A stretch of DNA of 64,000 nucleotides from Neptuniibacter victor (GCA_027943745.1 AP025763.1:2604001-2668000); one strand, 5' to 3'; shown: positions 1-9,570, counted from the stretch's first letter. Made by a program: numbers and translations. Notes: generated by a model not told the origin, from the sequence alone.

Positions 1-639
1 CTCTATCTCTGGTCGGTGGGCTGTACCGTCCACTTAGGCTTCACGCTATATGCGTTAGGGCAATGGTTACATCATCCAAAATTTAAGGTTCCTCACAGCA
101 CGCCTGCTTGGTTTATCCCTGTGGTAGGTAATATCCTTGTTCCCATTGCGGGCGTTGAACATGGCTTCATAGAATTAAGCTGGTTTTTCTTCTCTATCGG
201 CTTAATTTACTGGATTATCCTAAAAACATTGATTTTTAATCGCATGTTTTTTCATGAGCCCTTGCCACAAAAACTACTACCTACCCTGTTTATTCTTATT
301 GCGCCTCCTGCTGTAGGGTTTATCTCTTACACCAAGCTCAATGGAGAACTAGACAACTTTGCCCGCATACTTTTTTATACTGCGATGTTTTTAGTGCTCC
401 TGCTACTTTCACAACTGCCTAAATTTCTAAACATTAAGTTCTTTATGTCTTGGTGGGCTTACTCGTTCCCTCTAGCGGCCTCAACAATTGCCGCGCTAAA
501 TATGCACCATTTCACGCCATCTCCTTTTCTTGCTTACCTATCGATAGGGCTACTTCTTTTAGCTACATCCGTCATCACTCTACTGTTTTTTCGCACTTTG
601 CTCGCCATGAAGCGCAAGGAAATATGCGTGCCTGAATAA
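1..639 (+). CDS. TDT/SLAC1-family transporter, C-terminal part (cut by window edge)
   Basis: The reading frame is open to the first base, so the start lies outside the window. The visible 212 residues are very hydrophobic, with about six membrane segments separated by short loops. The pattern (a PVVGNILVPIAG stretch, then WFFFSIGLIYWIIL, and a late MSWWAYSFPLAA segment) is typical of the TehA/SLAC1 tellurite-resistance and C4-dicarboxylate transporter family, which act as anion channels or transporters in the inner membrane. The MSWWAYSFP motif near the C-terminus is the most diagnostic part. The substrate cannot be read from the sequence. A hairpin at 649-672 follows the stop codon. Confidence 0.8.
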   Translation, partial: LYLWSVGCTVHLGFTLYALGQWLHHPKFKVPHSTPAWFIPVVGNILVPIAGVEHGFIELSWFFFSIGLIYWIILKTLIFNRMFFHEPLPQKLLPTLFILIAPPAVGFISYTKLNGELDNFARILFYTAMFLVLLLLSQLPKFLNIKFFMSWWAYSFPLAASTIAALNMHHFTPSPFLAYLSIGLLLLATSVITLLFFRTLLAMKRKEICVPE

Positions 640-648
640 AGAAGATTG

Positions 649-676
649 CGAAAGGCTCAATCGAGCCTTTCGTTAC
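649..676 (+). terminator. Hairpin after the TDT transporter
   Basis: Perfect 10-bp stem CGAAAGGCTC / GAGCCTTTCG with a 4-base loop, ten bases after the stop codon. Only two T residues follow directly, so it is a weak intrinsic terminator. Confidence 0.6.
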
Positions 677-801
677 ATCCACTTTGTTTCCATACAGCAA
701 CAGTTTGTAAAGTTACAGCCTACATATCACCAATACTTTTTCATTTAAGATTTCCACTGAATCTCGCCACATCCCGCGAGTTATTTATTATGGAGATTTA
801 A

Positions 802-1521
802 ATGAAGAAACTTATTGTCATTACAGGTGCCAGCTCAGGCATTGGTGAGGCCATTGCTAAACGTCTAAGTCAGGAAGGACACCCTCTCCTACTCATCGCA
901 AGAAGAGCAGAACGCTTGGAGGCACTAGCCTTGCCTAACACTCTCAGCAGGCAAGTAGATATTAGGGAGATGGATCAGCTCAATGAAGCGATCCATGAGG
1001 CTGAGCGTTTATACGGGCCTGTCGATGCGCTTATCAACAATGCCGGTGTAATGCTGTTAGGAGATATCGATAGTCAAAATCCAGAAGAGTGGCAGACTAT
1101 GTTTGATATTAATGTCATTGGACTCATGAACGGTATGCAAGCAGTTCTAAAGACAATGAAACTACGTAATGAAGGCACTATCATCAACATTAGCTCAGTC
1201 GCAGGACGCAAAACCTTTCCTAATCATGCCGCTTATTGCGGTACTAAGTTTGCAGTACATGCAATCTCAGAGAATGTCCGAGAAGAGGTGGCAGAAAGTA
1301 ATGTCAGAGTCATCACGATAGCGCCTGGAGCAGTCGAAACTGAACTCCTTTCGCATACAACATCTGATCAAATCAAAGAGGAATATGGAAACTGGAAAGA
1401 GTCGATGGGTGGCGCTTTAGCAGCTAACGATATTGCCAACGCTACCTGCTTTGCCTATCAACAGCCGCAGTCAGTTTGCATTAGAGAGCTGGTCATTACC
1501 GCAACCCGCCAGCAACCTTAG
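802..1521 (+). CDS. SDR-family NAD(P)-dependent oxidoreductase
   Basis: 239-residue classical short-chain dehydrogenase/reductase, the usual size. Visible motifs: the Rossmann glycine motif TGASSGIG at residues 8-15, NNAG near residue 79, the catalytic serine in INISSVAG, and the Y-x3-K pair in AAYCGTK. It most resembles the YdfG-like clade of hydroxy-acid and aldehyde reductases. The start is supported by GGAG eight bases upstream. It runs into a convergent LysR gene with a 26-bp overlap of coding ends, so one may act on the other, but the LysR promoter is on the far side. The substrate is unknown. Confidence 0.9.
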   Translation: MKKLIVITGASSGIGEAIAKRLSQEGHPLLLIARRAERLEALALPNTLSRQVDIREMDQLNEAIHEAERLYGPVDALINNAGVMLLGDIDSQNPEEWQTMFDINVIGLMNGMQAVLKTMKLRNEGTIINISSVAGRKTFPNHAAYCGTKFAVHAISENVREEVAESNVRVITIAPGAVETELLSHTTSDQIKEEYGNWKESMGGALAANDIANATCFAYQQPQSVCIRELVITATRQQP

Positions 1522-2410
1522 CAGCAAACCGAGTCTGCATAAAAGAGATCAACGTACGTAAACGATTGGGCTGATATTTATCTTTATGATAGATAAGGTT
1601 AAAAGGCACTTCCGGCACTCTCCAGCTTTCAAATACAGGCTTTAGAGTGCCTGCCAAGATCTCTGCCTCACAATACATCCGAGGTACACGAATAATTCCA
1701 TTACCATCCAGTGCAGATCGAATTAATCCGCGCCCATTTTTGCATAACAGACGCCCCGCTACTGGCACAACAAGATCTTTTTCTATCCCATTTTTATCAA
1801 TAAAATGCCACTGAGTTACAGACCCGATAAGGCAATCACTGTCTTTCAGCTGAAGAGGGTGCGTAAATTGTGGCTGGCTATCTAAGTAGGAAGGGCTAGC
1901 CAGCGTTAGCGTTTGGATATTCAACAGATGCCTTGCAACAAATCCCGCATCAGGGAGCTCCCCCATCCTAAAAGCGATATCAAACTCATCTTCAATCAGG
2001 TCAACTCGATGACTACTGAAATCAACACTAATCGAAATATCAGGGTATAACTGCAGAAATTCACTCACCATTGGCATGACAAGCTCTTCACCGATAAAGC
2101 CACCCACACTATTGATACAGATGGGGCCAGCCATACTCGTTTTATCATCCAACGTAGAGGTAATCGCTTGGTCAATATCATTCAATGCCATGTCACACTG
2201 CTGATATAATTGCTTACCCGCATCGGTCAAGCGCAACGTGCGAGTAGTCCGCTGTACAAGCGTAATATTTAACGTTGCTTCAAGCGCACTTAATTGTTTC
2301 GATATATGAGAGCGTGAAACACACAATACCTCCGCTGCTTTAGTGAAACTACCAAGACGGGCGATAAGTACAAAGGAGCGTATTTCAGAGAGATTAATTC
2401 TATTCAACAT
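1496..2410 (-). CDS. LysR-family transcriptional regulator
   Basis: 304 residues. An N-terminal winged helix-turn-helix (LSEIRSFVLIARLGSFTKAAEVL, helix-turn-helix at about residues 18-50) is followed by a substrate-binding domain from about residue 90. The domain has the look of the CrgA/DsdC-like LysR subgroup (RMGELPDAGFVARHL). The gene is convergent with the SDR gene and overlaps its end by 26 bp. No Shine-Dalgarno sequence is obvious before the ATG. Target genes cannot be inferred with confidence; the SDR gene is the nearest candidate. Confidence 0.9.
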   Translation of the reverse strand: MLNRINLSEIRSFVLIARLGSFTKAAEVLCVSRSHISKQLSALEATLNITLVQRTTRTLRLTDAGKQLYQQCDMALNDIDQAITSTLDDKTSMAGPICINSVGGFIGEELVMPMVSEFLQLYPDISISVDFSSHRVDLIEDEFDIAFRMGELPDAGFVARHLLNIQTLTLASPSYLDSQPQFTHPLQLKDSDCLIGSVTQWHFIDKNGIEKDLVVPVAGRLLCKNGRGLIRSALDGNGIIRVPRMYCEAEILAGTLKPVFESWRVPEVPFNLIYHKDKYQPNRLRTLISFMQTRFAAKVAGGLR

Positions 2411-2485
2411 AAAGCCAAAATAATCTGCAGATACTGTATCTACTTACTTTAGCATGTTTCATTGATAGTCATGGGTGTTGAAAAC

Positions 2486-2522
2486 AAGCCTGTACGCTTT
2501 TCTGAAAAGGCACAGGCTTGCA
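2486..2522 (-). terminator. Hairpin after the rhodanese gene
   Basis: On the minus strand AAGCCTGT ... ACAGGCTT form an 8-bp stem around an 18-base loop just after the rhodanese stop codon, followed by GTTTTC. Moderate intrinsic terminator. Confidence 0.5.
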
Positions 2523-2527
2523 GAGCA

Positions 2528-3172
2528 TTACTCTGTGGCTGCATCACCAACGGTTGTTAAGCCAAGGCTTGTCCAAGCCTGCATCCCACCACGGTAATAC
2601 TTCATATTTTCAGCCGGGTAGTTAACCTCAAGAAGCGCGCGAATCAGGGTTGGCGTTTGACCACACCAATAACCATTACAGAACATCGCTAACGTCTTTG
2701 CTTTACTAAAATCGTAGCTTCCGTCGGATTTTTTTACTACACCAAAATCATCAAGTGCGTCAGCCGCCGATTCAGCTTCTTTCATCACAGTGAAAGGAAC
2801 ATTGATACTACCTGGGATCGTTAATCGATAGTGCCAACCTTCGGTACGGGTATCTACAATCAGGATATTTTCATCCGTCTGAGCCTGCTGCATGTAGGCA
2901 ACAAACTCTCTTTCTCCGAGGGTCTCAACATCATGAGGTTCGAAAGGATGAATCGGTTGAGGCATACCACGAAAAGTCGTGCTGTATAACTCATTAATGG
3001 TATTCTTCGGGTCCTGGTTCCGCATGATTTCAACTTTGTCGCCATCATGTTCTACCGTGAATGAATAAAGACCAGGAGCGATCATTGCTTTTTTACCGCC
3101 CTCTGCAATCACAGTAGGCGAAGCAATCAATGCTGATACTAGTGCAATGCTAGCAACCGTTTGCTTAAACAT
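2528..3172 (-). CDS. Exported rhodanese-like protein
   Basis: 214 residues from the ATG at 3172, which has GAGGG six bases upstream; a longer frame with a TTG two codons earlier is less likely. Residues 1-23 form a signal peptide ending in VIA. The single rhodanese domain spans about residues 85-205: DTRTEGWHYRLTIPGSINVP is the CH2-A-like region and CNGYWCGQTP is the active-site loop, with the first cysteine as the likely sulfur acceptor. A second cysteine in the loop is unusual and could form a disulfide in the periplasm. The domain end YRGGMQAWTSLGL is typical. Role in periplasmic sulfur transfer is inference. Confidence 0.85.
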   Translation of the reverse strand: MFKQTVASIALVSALIASPTVIAEGGKKAMIAPGLYSFTVEHDGDKVEIMRNQDPKNTINELYSTTFRGMPQPIHPFEPHDVETLGEREFVAYMQQAQTDENILIVDTRTEGWHYRLTIPGSINVPFTVMKEAESAADALDDFGVVKKSDGSYDFSKAKTLAMFCNGYWCGQTPTLIRALLEVNYPAENMKYYRGGMQAWTSLGLTTVGDAATE

Positions 3173-3377
3173 TTCCAACCCTCTTTTATTATAAGTTTAT
3201 TCGGTAAAGTTATATTGAATATACCCCAAAGCAAGGTAATGAGTCACCTACCCGAATATAAGACATTAGAATAAACTGATAAATAAAGGGGGGAGCGTAC
3301 AGCCACCTAGGTTATAAATGGCTGTACACTTTGAACAGGCTTTCCATCCGCAAACGCGCAGATAGTTTTGATACTAC

Positions 3378-3887
3378 TTATTTCACTTGCAGTAACATAT
3401 CTATGGAATAGCTATGAGGATCTGGCGTTATTGTTTTCTCTTGGCAAAGATTCAGAAAAACTAGTTCTCGCTCTTTTGTATCGTTATAGCCAAAGTCATT
3501 TCCCTCAAGGCTTTGGATTTGAAGTGTAGCTTTGTAATAGAAAGCTAATACGATAGCTGCCGTTTCATTACCCTCTTCGAGTAAACTTTCCCAACGGTGA
3601 CGATGGTTCTGAATTTTTAAAGCTTGGCGCTTAAGGTTCCAAGCATAACGAAGCTCATCGTAATAACTACGCCCTACCACACGAGTAAAAGCACCAATCG
3701 TTATTAAGGCACCGATCAATACACCGGATAAATTCACCATTGTATTAGCACCTTCTGGATTTCCATAATAGTGCCGGAGCAGCGCGGTCAAGCTTAAGCT
3801 GATGGCAGCAAAAATGAGGCATAAAATAAGCGCTACCTTACGCTGTTTCTTTTTATAAATCGTTTTATCAATATCTTGTAGTTCCAC
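3378..3887 (-). CDS. DUF3087 family membrane protein
   Basis: 169 residues starting at a GTG with AGGA seven bases upstream. The N-terminal signature (LQDIDKTIYKKKQRKV), two adjacent transmembrane helices at about residues 18-38 and 49-72 (joined by a PEGANT loop), and a cytoplasmic helical tail with W..LLEEGNETAAIVLAFYY match the DUF3087 family of gammaproteobacterial inner-membrane proteins. The function of the family is not known. It is divergent from queE with a 111-bp gap. Confidence 0.75.
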   Translation of the reverse strand: MELQDIDKTIYKKKQRKVALILCLIFAAISLSLTALLRHYYGNPEGANTMVNLSGVLIGALITIGAFTRVVGRSYYDELRYAWNLKRQALKIQNHRHRWESLLEEGNETAAIVLAFYYKATLQIQSLEGNDFGYNDTKERELVFLNLCQEKTITPDPHSYSIDMLLQVK

Positions 3888-3998
3888 GTCGATGTCCTGT
3901 AGATGCCAAATTAAATATGAATGGAATTAACTTGCAGTCAAAGCCTGCCAGTGTAGACTTAGCGCCTCAAAATTAAAGGCCCTTTCTAACATAATCCA

Positions 3999-4631
3999 AT
4001 GTATTCCGTAAAAGAGATTTTCTATAGTTTGCAAGGTGAAGGTTCACAAAGTGGACGTGCATCAATATTTTGCCGTTTTACGGGCTGTAATTTATGGTCC
4101 GGCAGAGAGCAAGATCGAGAAAAAGCGGTCTGCAATTTTTGTGATACCGATTTTATAGGTACAGATGGCCAAAATGGCGGTAAGTTTGCTACTGCAGCAG
4201 AACTCTGTTCATTTCTAAGCCGTTTCTGGCCTGAAAACTCTCAACAACCACCCTATATAATTTTTACTGGCGGCGAACCGGCGTTGCAACTTGATCAAGC
4301 CTTAGTCGATCAATGTCACCAGGATGGATTTGAAGTAGCTATTGAAACGAACGGCACCAAACCATTACCCCAAAATATAGATTGGATCTGTGTTAGCCCA
4401 AAAGCCGACGCTGAAATCATCATTACATCAGGAGATGAGCTAAAATTAGTCTATCCTCAAGCGTTGACGTCACCAGAACAGTTTCAAGATATGGCATTCA
4501 ATGAGTTCTATCTGCAGCCGTTAGATGGCCCAGCTCGCGCTATGCATACAAAAGATACTTTAGCTTACTGCCTTAAGCATCCGCAATGGAAACTGAGCTT
4601 ACAAAACCACAAAGTGTTAGGCATTGACTAA
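3999..4631 (+). CDS. queE: 7-carboxy-7-deazaguanine synthase QueE
   Basis: 210-residue radical-SAM enzyme that converts 6-carboxytetrahydropterin to 7-carboxy-7-deazaguanine in queuosine biosynthesis. The N-terminal VKEIFYSLQGEGSQSGR is diagnostic. The iron-sulfur cysteines lie in a C-x14-C-x2-C arrangement (GCN...VCNFC), which is the gammaproteobacterial QueE variant rather than CxxxCxxC. Later motifs FTGGEPALQ and ETNGT bind SAM and substrate. The usual partners queC and queD are not next to it. No strong ribosome-binding site is visible. Confidence 0.95.
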   Translation: MYSVKEIFYSLQGEGSQSGRASIFCRFTGCNLWSGREQDREKAVCNFCDTDFIGTDGQNGGKFATAAELCSFLSRFWPENSQQPPYIIFTGGEPALQLDQALVDQCHQDGFEVAIETNGTKPLPQNIDWICVSPKADAEIIITSGDELKLVYPQALTSPEQFQDMAFNEFYLQPLDGPARAMHTKDTLAYCLKHPQWKLSLQNHKVLGID

Positions 4632-4708
4632 GGAACCTACGAACAAAGCACTACTTAAGCGCACTGCCTAATCACAATAGCCATAACATTATTGCAAACC
4701 GCCCTGCA

Positions 4709-5590
4709 CTATATTGAATCACTATAGAGTGTTTTTGGTTTAAAGCTTCGATACGCAATTAAACCAAAAGCGGGAATATTCATTAACACACCATAGATCA
4801 AGGCACTAGCCGCCATCTCTGAGTTCTGCAGTATCCCCCCCGTTATTAACAGTGCTGTCGCCGCATTCTGAATACCTACCTCTACTGCAAGCGTGACCCC
4901 TTGTTCCGAATTTAGGCGTAACTTTCTCGCTAGCATAAAGCCCGACAGCATCGCTAAAGAAACTAGCACAAGGACAGCGGGACCTAACTGTCCCGTAAGC
5001 TCTGGCAATTTATCCCAATTTGCTTTCACAATTCCCACGACAACTAGAATCAGAAAAGTACAGGCAAGTATTTTTATATAACGTTCACTTTTACGGCAGA
5101 AAAATGGCCAATAATGCTGAACAGTAGCACCTAAAATTGCGGGTAGAACCGAGATCACAAGTAGTTTAAGCATGGTCTCAATAATAGGAAAATCAAAAGC
5201 GGCCTTTTCTCCCATCCAAAAGCTTATAGCAGCGACCGTTAAGATAGGCATAGTCAAAGGGGTTATCAAACCAGAAACAGCGGTTAAGCACACTGATAAG
5301 GCCGTATCACCACGTGCAAGATAGGTAATCATGTTAGAAGTTGCACCACCAGGTGCAAATGTAAGCACCATAATGCCGACAGATAGCGCCGCGGGTAACT
5401 GAAACAGATAGACGACGAAAATACCTAATAGCGGCAGCAGCAATAATTGCAGAGCGACACCAAACAAAACCACTGATGGCTGCTGCCAAAACAGCTTAAA
5501 TTCGCCCAACTTCAAAGACATGCCTACGCCAAACATGATCGTAAAAAGCGCAAGAGGCAACACCACTTGTATGATTATTCCGTTCCCCAT
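4709..5590 (-). CDS. Bile acid:sodium symporter (BASS) family transporter
   Basis: 293 residues with about nine to ten membrane helices. Sequence features of the BASS/SBF fold include FGVGMSLKLGEF in the first helices, the unwound-helix motif FAPGGATSNMITYLARGD, and VEVGIQNAATALLI, corresponding to the crossover and sodium sites. I chose the ATG at 5590 because GGGG lies seven bases before it; a 19-residue upstream extension with two cysteines is possible but has no such signal. Bacterial homologues carry organic anions with Na+; the substrate is not predictable. Confidence 0.85.
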   Translation of the reverse strand: MGNGIIIQVVLPLALFTIMFGVGMSLKLGEFKLFWQQPSVVLFGVALQLLLLPLLGIFVVYLFQLPAALSVGIMVLTFAPGGATSNMITYLARGDTALSVCLTAVSGLITPLTMPILTVAAISFWMGEKAAFDFPIIETMLKLLVISVLPAILGATVQHYWPFFCRKSERYIKILACTFLILVVVGIVKANWDKLPELTGQLGPAVLVLVSLAMLSGFMLARKLRLNSEQGVTLAVEVGIQNAATALLITGGILQNSEMAASALIYGVLMNIPAFGLIAYRSFKPKTLYSDSI

Positions 5591-6149
5591 ACTTACCCCG
5601 TCATTTATCTGAGCACTGATACTAAATATTAGTGGGCAAGCGCACAATTAAAAACTGTTTTTTCTTAGTATAAAAAACCGAAACACCGATTATATAAGGG
5701 CTTGCAGCGGCTACCCACATTCGCTGTGGATAACTTTGTGAATAGTTTATTTAAAACCTCGCGAAACGCCTATTAAATAAGGCCCTGACACAAACTGTTC
5801 ATTTTTTAACCAGTACCACTTTTATCCTTTAATATCAACATGTTAAATATGTCAATACTGTCATTTTATGTTTTTTAATGTGCATACTTCAGACCGAAGC
5901 AACAGACTGAAGCTAACAGTGTAAAACGTATAATTTCAATAAAACATTTGATTGGCTGAACAGCCCTATTTACGTAGTCTTAACCGATCTTTTCAAACAA
6001 GCCCTCCCCATCTAATCGATTCTCTTCACAAGGATTATTTTCACTCATTAAGAGTGATACAAGACTAGTCTGAATGACAGGAGAGATAAAGAAGTCAGAT
6101 AGATAACCTGATAATATTAGTCCGTTCCGGTTTTCATAATGAGATCCAC
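5591..6149. other. Gene-free stretch upstream of the CDF transporter
   Basis: 559 bp between two divergent genes. It contains one perfect DnaA box (TGTGGATAA, 5725-5733, minus-sense TTATCCACA) followed by a near-box TGTGAATAG. AT-rich tracts follow. A 64-codon minus frame at 5980-6174 overlaps the CDF start and has no family features, so I do not call it. Confidence 0.5.
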
Positions 6150-7325
6150 ATGCAAAGAGATAATGCTCAAGCAACAGCAGCGAATAAAGTCACAGCCATC
6201 GGAGCCGCTGTAGATGCTATTCTGGGCCTCCTAAAAATTGTATTTGGTACTTTATCCCACTCTGCTGCATTAATTGCTGATGGCATACACTCATTGTCAG
6301 ATCTTTTTACTGACCTTCTTGTCATTATTATCTTAAAAATATCGGGAAAAGGGCCAGACCAAGAGCATCCTTGGGGCCATGGACATTTTGAAACCGTAGG
6401 CACAGCAATTCTAGGGAGCATTTTAATCGCTGTCGCAGGCGCTATGGTATACGACAGCACACTTAACCTTATTAATAACCAAACCCTTCAAATACCTGAG
6501 TGGCCCGCATTAGCAGTCGCTCTACTATCAATTATTCTTAAAGAGTGGATATACAGGTATACCCTCAAGATTGGACAGCAGATCGGTTCTGATCTACTTA
6601 TTGCCAATGCATGGCATAGCCGGACAGATGCACTCTCTTCTATCGTTGTTTTTATAGGCGTCGCAGGTGCGATGTCAGGTATTAGTTGGCTGGATTCAGC
6701 CGCCGCCATTGCCGTGGCCATTCTGGTCGCTAAAATTGGCTGGGATCTCAGTTGGAATAGTTTTCAAGAACTCGTCGGCACTGCTCTGCCAGAAGATAAG
6801 TTACAACACTATAAAGCTCAAATCATGGCGGTTGATGGCGTGATTAGCGTGCACAGTTTTAAAAGCAGAGCGATGGGCAATAAGAGTCTATTAGAGATGC
6901 ATATCCAGGTTGCACCCTATATTAGTGCCTCAGAAGGACACCTTATTGGCGATACCGCTTGTGCAAAATTGTACGCTAGCGATGACGTAGGACATATTAT
7001 TTATCACATTGACACTTATGATGATGAAGCGATTGAGGCAAAACCACAGCACCATTTATTACCGCTTCGTAATGAGATCGAACCTCTGATTAAAGGTTAC
7101 TTGCACACAATAAGTCGTGATATTGAGATTGATCGTATCTATATTCATTATCAAAACAATCAAGTGGAACTTGATATATTACTCAGCAACCACTCGAAAC
7201 AAGTGTTAGAACAGCTTAGCCATAACGCTGAAAGCCTAACATCAGAAATAAAAACAATGCTTACGGAAGGCCCATTAAAGCATAGCCGCTTAGGTAAGAT
7301 CCTTCTTGCTTATGGTGCAGAGTAA
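6150..7325 (+). CDS. Cation diffusion facilitator (CDF) metal efflux transporter
   Basis: 391 residues, longer than the ~300 of FieF. Six membrane helices occupy about residues 10-205. The metal-site motifs are HSLSD in helix II and NAWHSRTDA in helix V, consistent with a tetrahedral zinc/iron/cobalt site. A PDQEHPWGHGHFE loop between helices II and III is typical. The cytoplasmic tail is extended: a first ferredoxin-like dimerisation domain (LPEDKLQHYKAQIMAVDGV) is followed by a second region of similar make-up to the end. GAGAT precedes the ATG. The stop codon overlaps the next start (TAATG), so the IMPACT-family gene is translationally coupled. Confidence 0.9.
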   Translation: MQRDNAQATAANKVTAIGAAVDAILGLLKIVFGTLSHSAALIADGIHSLSDLFTDLLVIIILKISGKGPDQEHPWGHGHFETVGTAILGSILIAVAGAMVYDSTLNLINNQTLQIPEWPALAVALLSIILKEWIYRYTLKIGQQIGSDLLIANAWHSRTDALSSIVVFIGVAGAMSGISWLDSAAAIAVAILVAKIGWDLSWNSFQELVGTALPEDKLQHYKAQIMAVDGVISVHSFKSRAMGNKSLLEMHIQVAPYISASEGHLIGDTACAKLYASDDVGHIIYHIDTYDDEAIEAKPQHHLLPLRNEIEPLIKGYLHTISRDIEIDRIYIHYQNNQVELDILLSNHSKQVLEQLSHNAESLTSEIKTMLTEGPLKHSRLGKILLAYGAE

Positions 7326-7942
7326 TGGAGCAATATATCCCGAAACAGGCCTATTTCAGCCATGAAATTGAAGTAAAACATAGCCGCTTTATTACGCATA
7401 TCGCACACACACCCAATAATTTAAGCGCGGATCAGTTCTTAGAAGAGATTCAAAAACAACACCCCAAAGCAAACCACAACTGCTGGGCCAAGATATCAGG
7501 CAACCGGAAAGACTTAAACTGCTGGGGGAGCAATGATGATGGGGAACCTAAAGGTACCGCCGGAAAGCCAATGCTAAATGTGCTAAGCCATAGCAATCTG
7601 TGCGAAATAACCGTGGTAGTAACACGCTATTTCGGCGGCATAAAGCTAGGCGCGGGAGGCTTAGTTAGGGCGTACTCTCTAGCTGTACAAGAGGCCACTA
7701 AGAATCTGCCAAGTATAGAAAAAATTGATACATTTGAATTCAATCTTCACTTACCTCACAACTTAGTTGGAGATATTGAAGTGATTTTAAATAGATGCGG
7801 GATCGAAGTTGAAGAAAGATTGTGGAGTGAACAGCTACATATTATAGGTAAAGGAAGTCAAACTGCACTTATCGAACTGAAAAACCTACTGATTCCCTTT
7901 CAGCACCAAACAAAGTATCAAGATAAAGATATTCGTTGGTAA
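7325..7942 (+). CDS. YigZ/IMPACT family protein
   Basis: 205 residues. The N-terminal UPF0029 (IMPACT) domain covers about residues 10-120, with the signature motifs KHSRFITHI, KANHNCWA, DDGEPKGTAGKPML and VTRYFGGIKLGAGGLVRAYS. The C-terminal domain (DUF1949-like) covers the rest. The family is related to the eukaryotic GCN2 regulator IMPACT; the bacterial function is unresolved. It is coupled to the CDF gene and its end overlaps the convergent SulP gene by 25 bp. Confidence 0.92.
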   Translation: MEQYIPKQAYFSHEIEVKHSRFITHIAHTPNNLSADQFLEEIQKQHPKANHNCWAKISGNRKDLNCWGSNDDGEPKGTAGKPMLNVLSHSNLCEITVVVTRYFGGIKLGAGGLVRAYSLAVQEATKNLPSIEKIDTFEFNLHLPHNLVGDIEVILNRCGIEVEERLWSEQLHIIGKGSQTALIELKNLLIPFQHQTKYQDKDIRW

Positions 7943-9567
7943 GCATCTTCAAGCGCAGTCTCACGATCATCGAAAAGCTTGTTATCAGGCAGGTGCGATA
8001 AAATCTGTAGGCGAGCTAAAACATGACGAACCACCTCATTCATCCCAATAATATACACCTCTCGATCTGAAGCAATTGCATCTACAATCATGTTTTCTAA
8101 CGCCATGGCCGTAGATACATCGATTAATGGTACTGACGTCAGATCAAACATAAGTGCATCATGAGGTTGGCTCTCTGCCAGCTTTTTAGTCATCCCTTTA
8201 ACGGAAGCATAGCTAACGGGTCCATCGATGTAATATAGCAATATCCGTCCACCCGCTGAGCACAATATTTCTCTCTCCCTCGCTGTCAGTTGATCGAGCT
8301 CAGTCGACTGATCTGCAATAACCCTTATGGAATCGATCTGTATATCTGATAACCGTTTAATCGTAATGACATTGGCGATGAAAACACCAACAACCACAGC
8401 GGTAACCAAATCAACAAAAACGGTTAGCCCTAACACTAACAACATCAATACCACGACAAAAGCAGGAACATGATGCAATCTACGCAAAAAGTCCCAATCA
8501 ATTATATCAATGCCGACCTTCATCAAGATGCCGGCAAGGACTGCATGCGGAATATCCTCAGCGAGAGGCCCCGCTCCTAAAACGATGATGAGTAAAATCA
8601 CCGCATGTGAAGCACCCGAAACAGGTGTCTCACCGCCAGCACGAATATTAACCACCGTTCTCATTGTTGCGCCGGCACCCGGCAAGCCACCAAAAAGCCC
8701 AGCAACCATATTTCCAACGCCCTGCCCTACCAACTCCCGATCAGAATCATGCTGGCTCTTAGTCATATTGTCCGCCACTAATGAGGTCAATAATGAATCG
8801 ATAGAGCCTAAGGCTGCCAGCATTATCGCGGCAAACACCATATCCTTAAATAAATCGAAATGTATCACGGGTATAATAAGCTCGGGCAAACCAGAAGGGA
8901 TAGCGCCGATAACAGGAACACTACCAGCAGGAAGAAGCGTTACATAACCAATGGTTCCAACCAATAATGCAATGAGTGGCGAAGGGATAATTCTTGAAAT
9001 AGGCCTCGGACAATAAAACACAATTCCCAGTGTTATCAACCCTAAACCCAACGCTGATATATCATATGCTTCGATATTCTCCGGCAGCGCTTGAAACGAT
9101 TCGATCACAGAAGGTTCCGCACTATGACCTAAAAGAGGGGCCAACTGCAGCGCAATAATAATAACCCCAATGCCGCTCATAAAACCCGAAATAACGGGAA
9201 AAGGCATCAGTGTTATATATTTACCTAATTTAAAAATCCCAAAAAGAACCTGAAAAAAACCACCTAATAGAACCACCGTAAACGCTAAAATTGGCCCTTG
9301 CTCAGGATCGATAGCACTAAACTGAGTGAAGACAGCAGCCATTACAACAGTCATCGGTCCTGTAGGTCCCGATACTTGAGTAGATGTACCGCCAAAGAGA
9401 GCAGCAAAAAAACCTACAAAAATAGCACCGTACACGCCAGCTGCAGCCCCTGCGCCTGAAGAAACACCAAAAGCTAATGCGAGTGGAAGCGCAACGATAG
9501 CAGCGGTCAAACCACCAAACAGATCACCTCGTAAGTTACGAAAATGAACATCCTGTAGCAGCGCCAT
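7918..9567 (-). CDS. SulP-family anion transporter with STAS domain
   Basis: 549 residues. The transport domain (about residues 10-400) has 12-14 membrane helices and the SulP signature region GLTAAIVALPLALAFGVSSG, GPTGPMTV and FGGLPGAGATMRT. A cytoplasmic STAS domain follows from about residue 435 (LMFDLTSVPLIDVSTAMALEN). Family members transport sulfate, bicarbonate or dicarboxylates; the short VSGPTGP and the overall form are compatible with a BicA-like bicarbonate carrier but this is not decidable here. ATG at 9567 has AGGA seven bases upstream; an adjacent GTG at 9570 is closer than ideal. Confidence 0.9.
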   Translation of the reverse strand: MALLQDVHFRNLRGDLFGGLTAAIVALPLALAFGVSSGAGAAAGVYGAIFVGFFAALFGGTSTQVSGPTGPMTVVMAAVFTQFSAIDPEQGPILAFTVVLLGGFFQVLFGIFKLGKYITLMPFPVISGFMSGIGVIIIALQLAPLLGHSAEPSVIESFQALPENIEAYDISALGLGLITLGIVFYCPRPISRIIPSPLIALLVGTIGYVTLLPAGSVPVIGAIPSGLPELIIPVIHFDLFKDMVFAAIMLAALGSIDSLLTSLVADNMTKSQHDSDRELVGQGVGNMVAGLFGGLPGAGATMRTVVNIRAGGETPVSGASHAVILLIIVLGAGPLAEDIPHAVLAGILMKVGIDIIDWDFLRRLHHVPAFVVVLMLLVLGLTVFVDLVTAVVVGVFIANVITIKRLSDIQIDSIRVIADQSTELDQLTAREREILCSAGGRILLYYIDGPVSYASVKGMTKKLAESQPHDALMFDLTSVPLIDVSTAMALENMIVDAIASDREVYIIGMNEVVRHVLARLQILSHLPDNKLFDDRETALEDAYQRISLS

Positions 9568-9570
9568 CAC

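Noticed and set aside
5700-5800. Replication origin
   Set aside because: Only one perfect DnaA box; no dnaA, gidA or other origin-linked genes nearby.
5980-6174. 64-codon minus-strand frame between the BASS and CDF genes
   Set aside because: No motif, overlaps the CDF start by 25 bp, no ribosome-binding site seen.
8510-8947. 145-codon plus-strand frame inside the SulP gene
   Set aside because: Low-complexity Pro/Ala/Ser product in the reverse frame of clear transporter helices.
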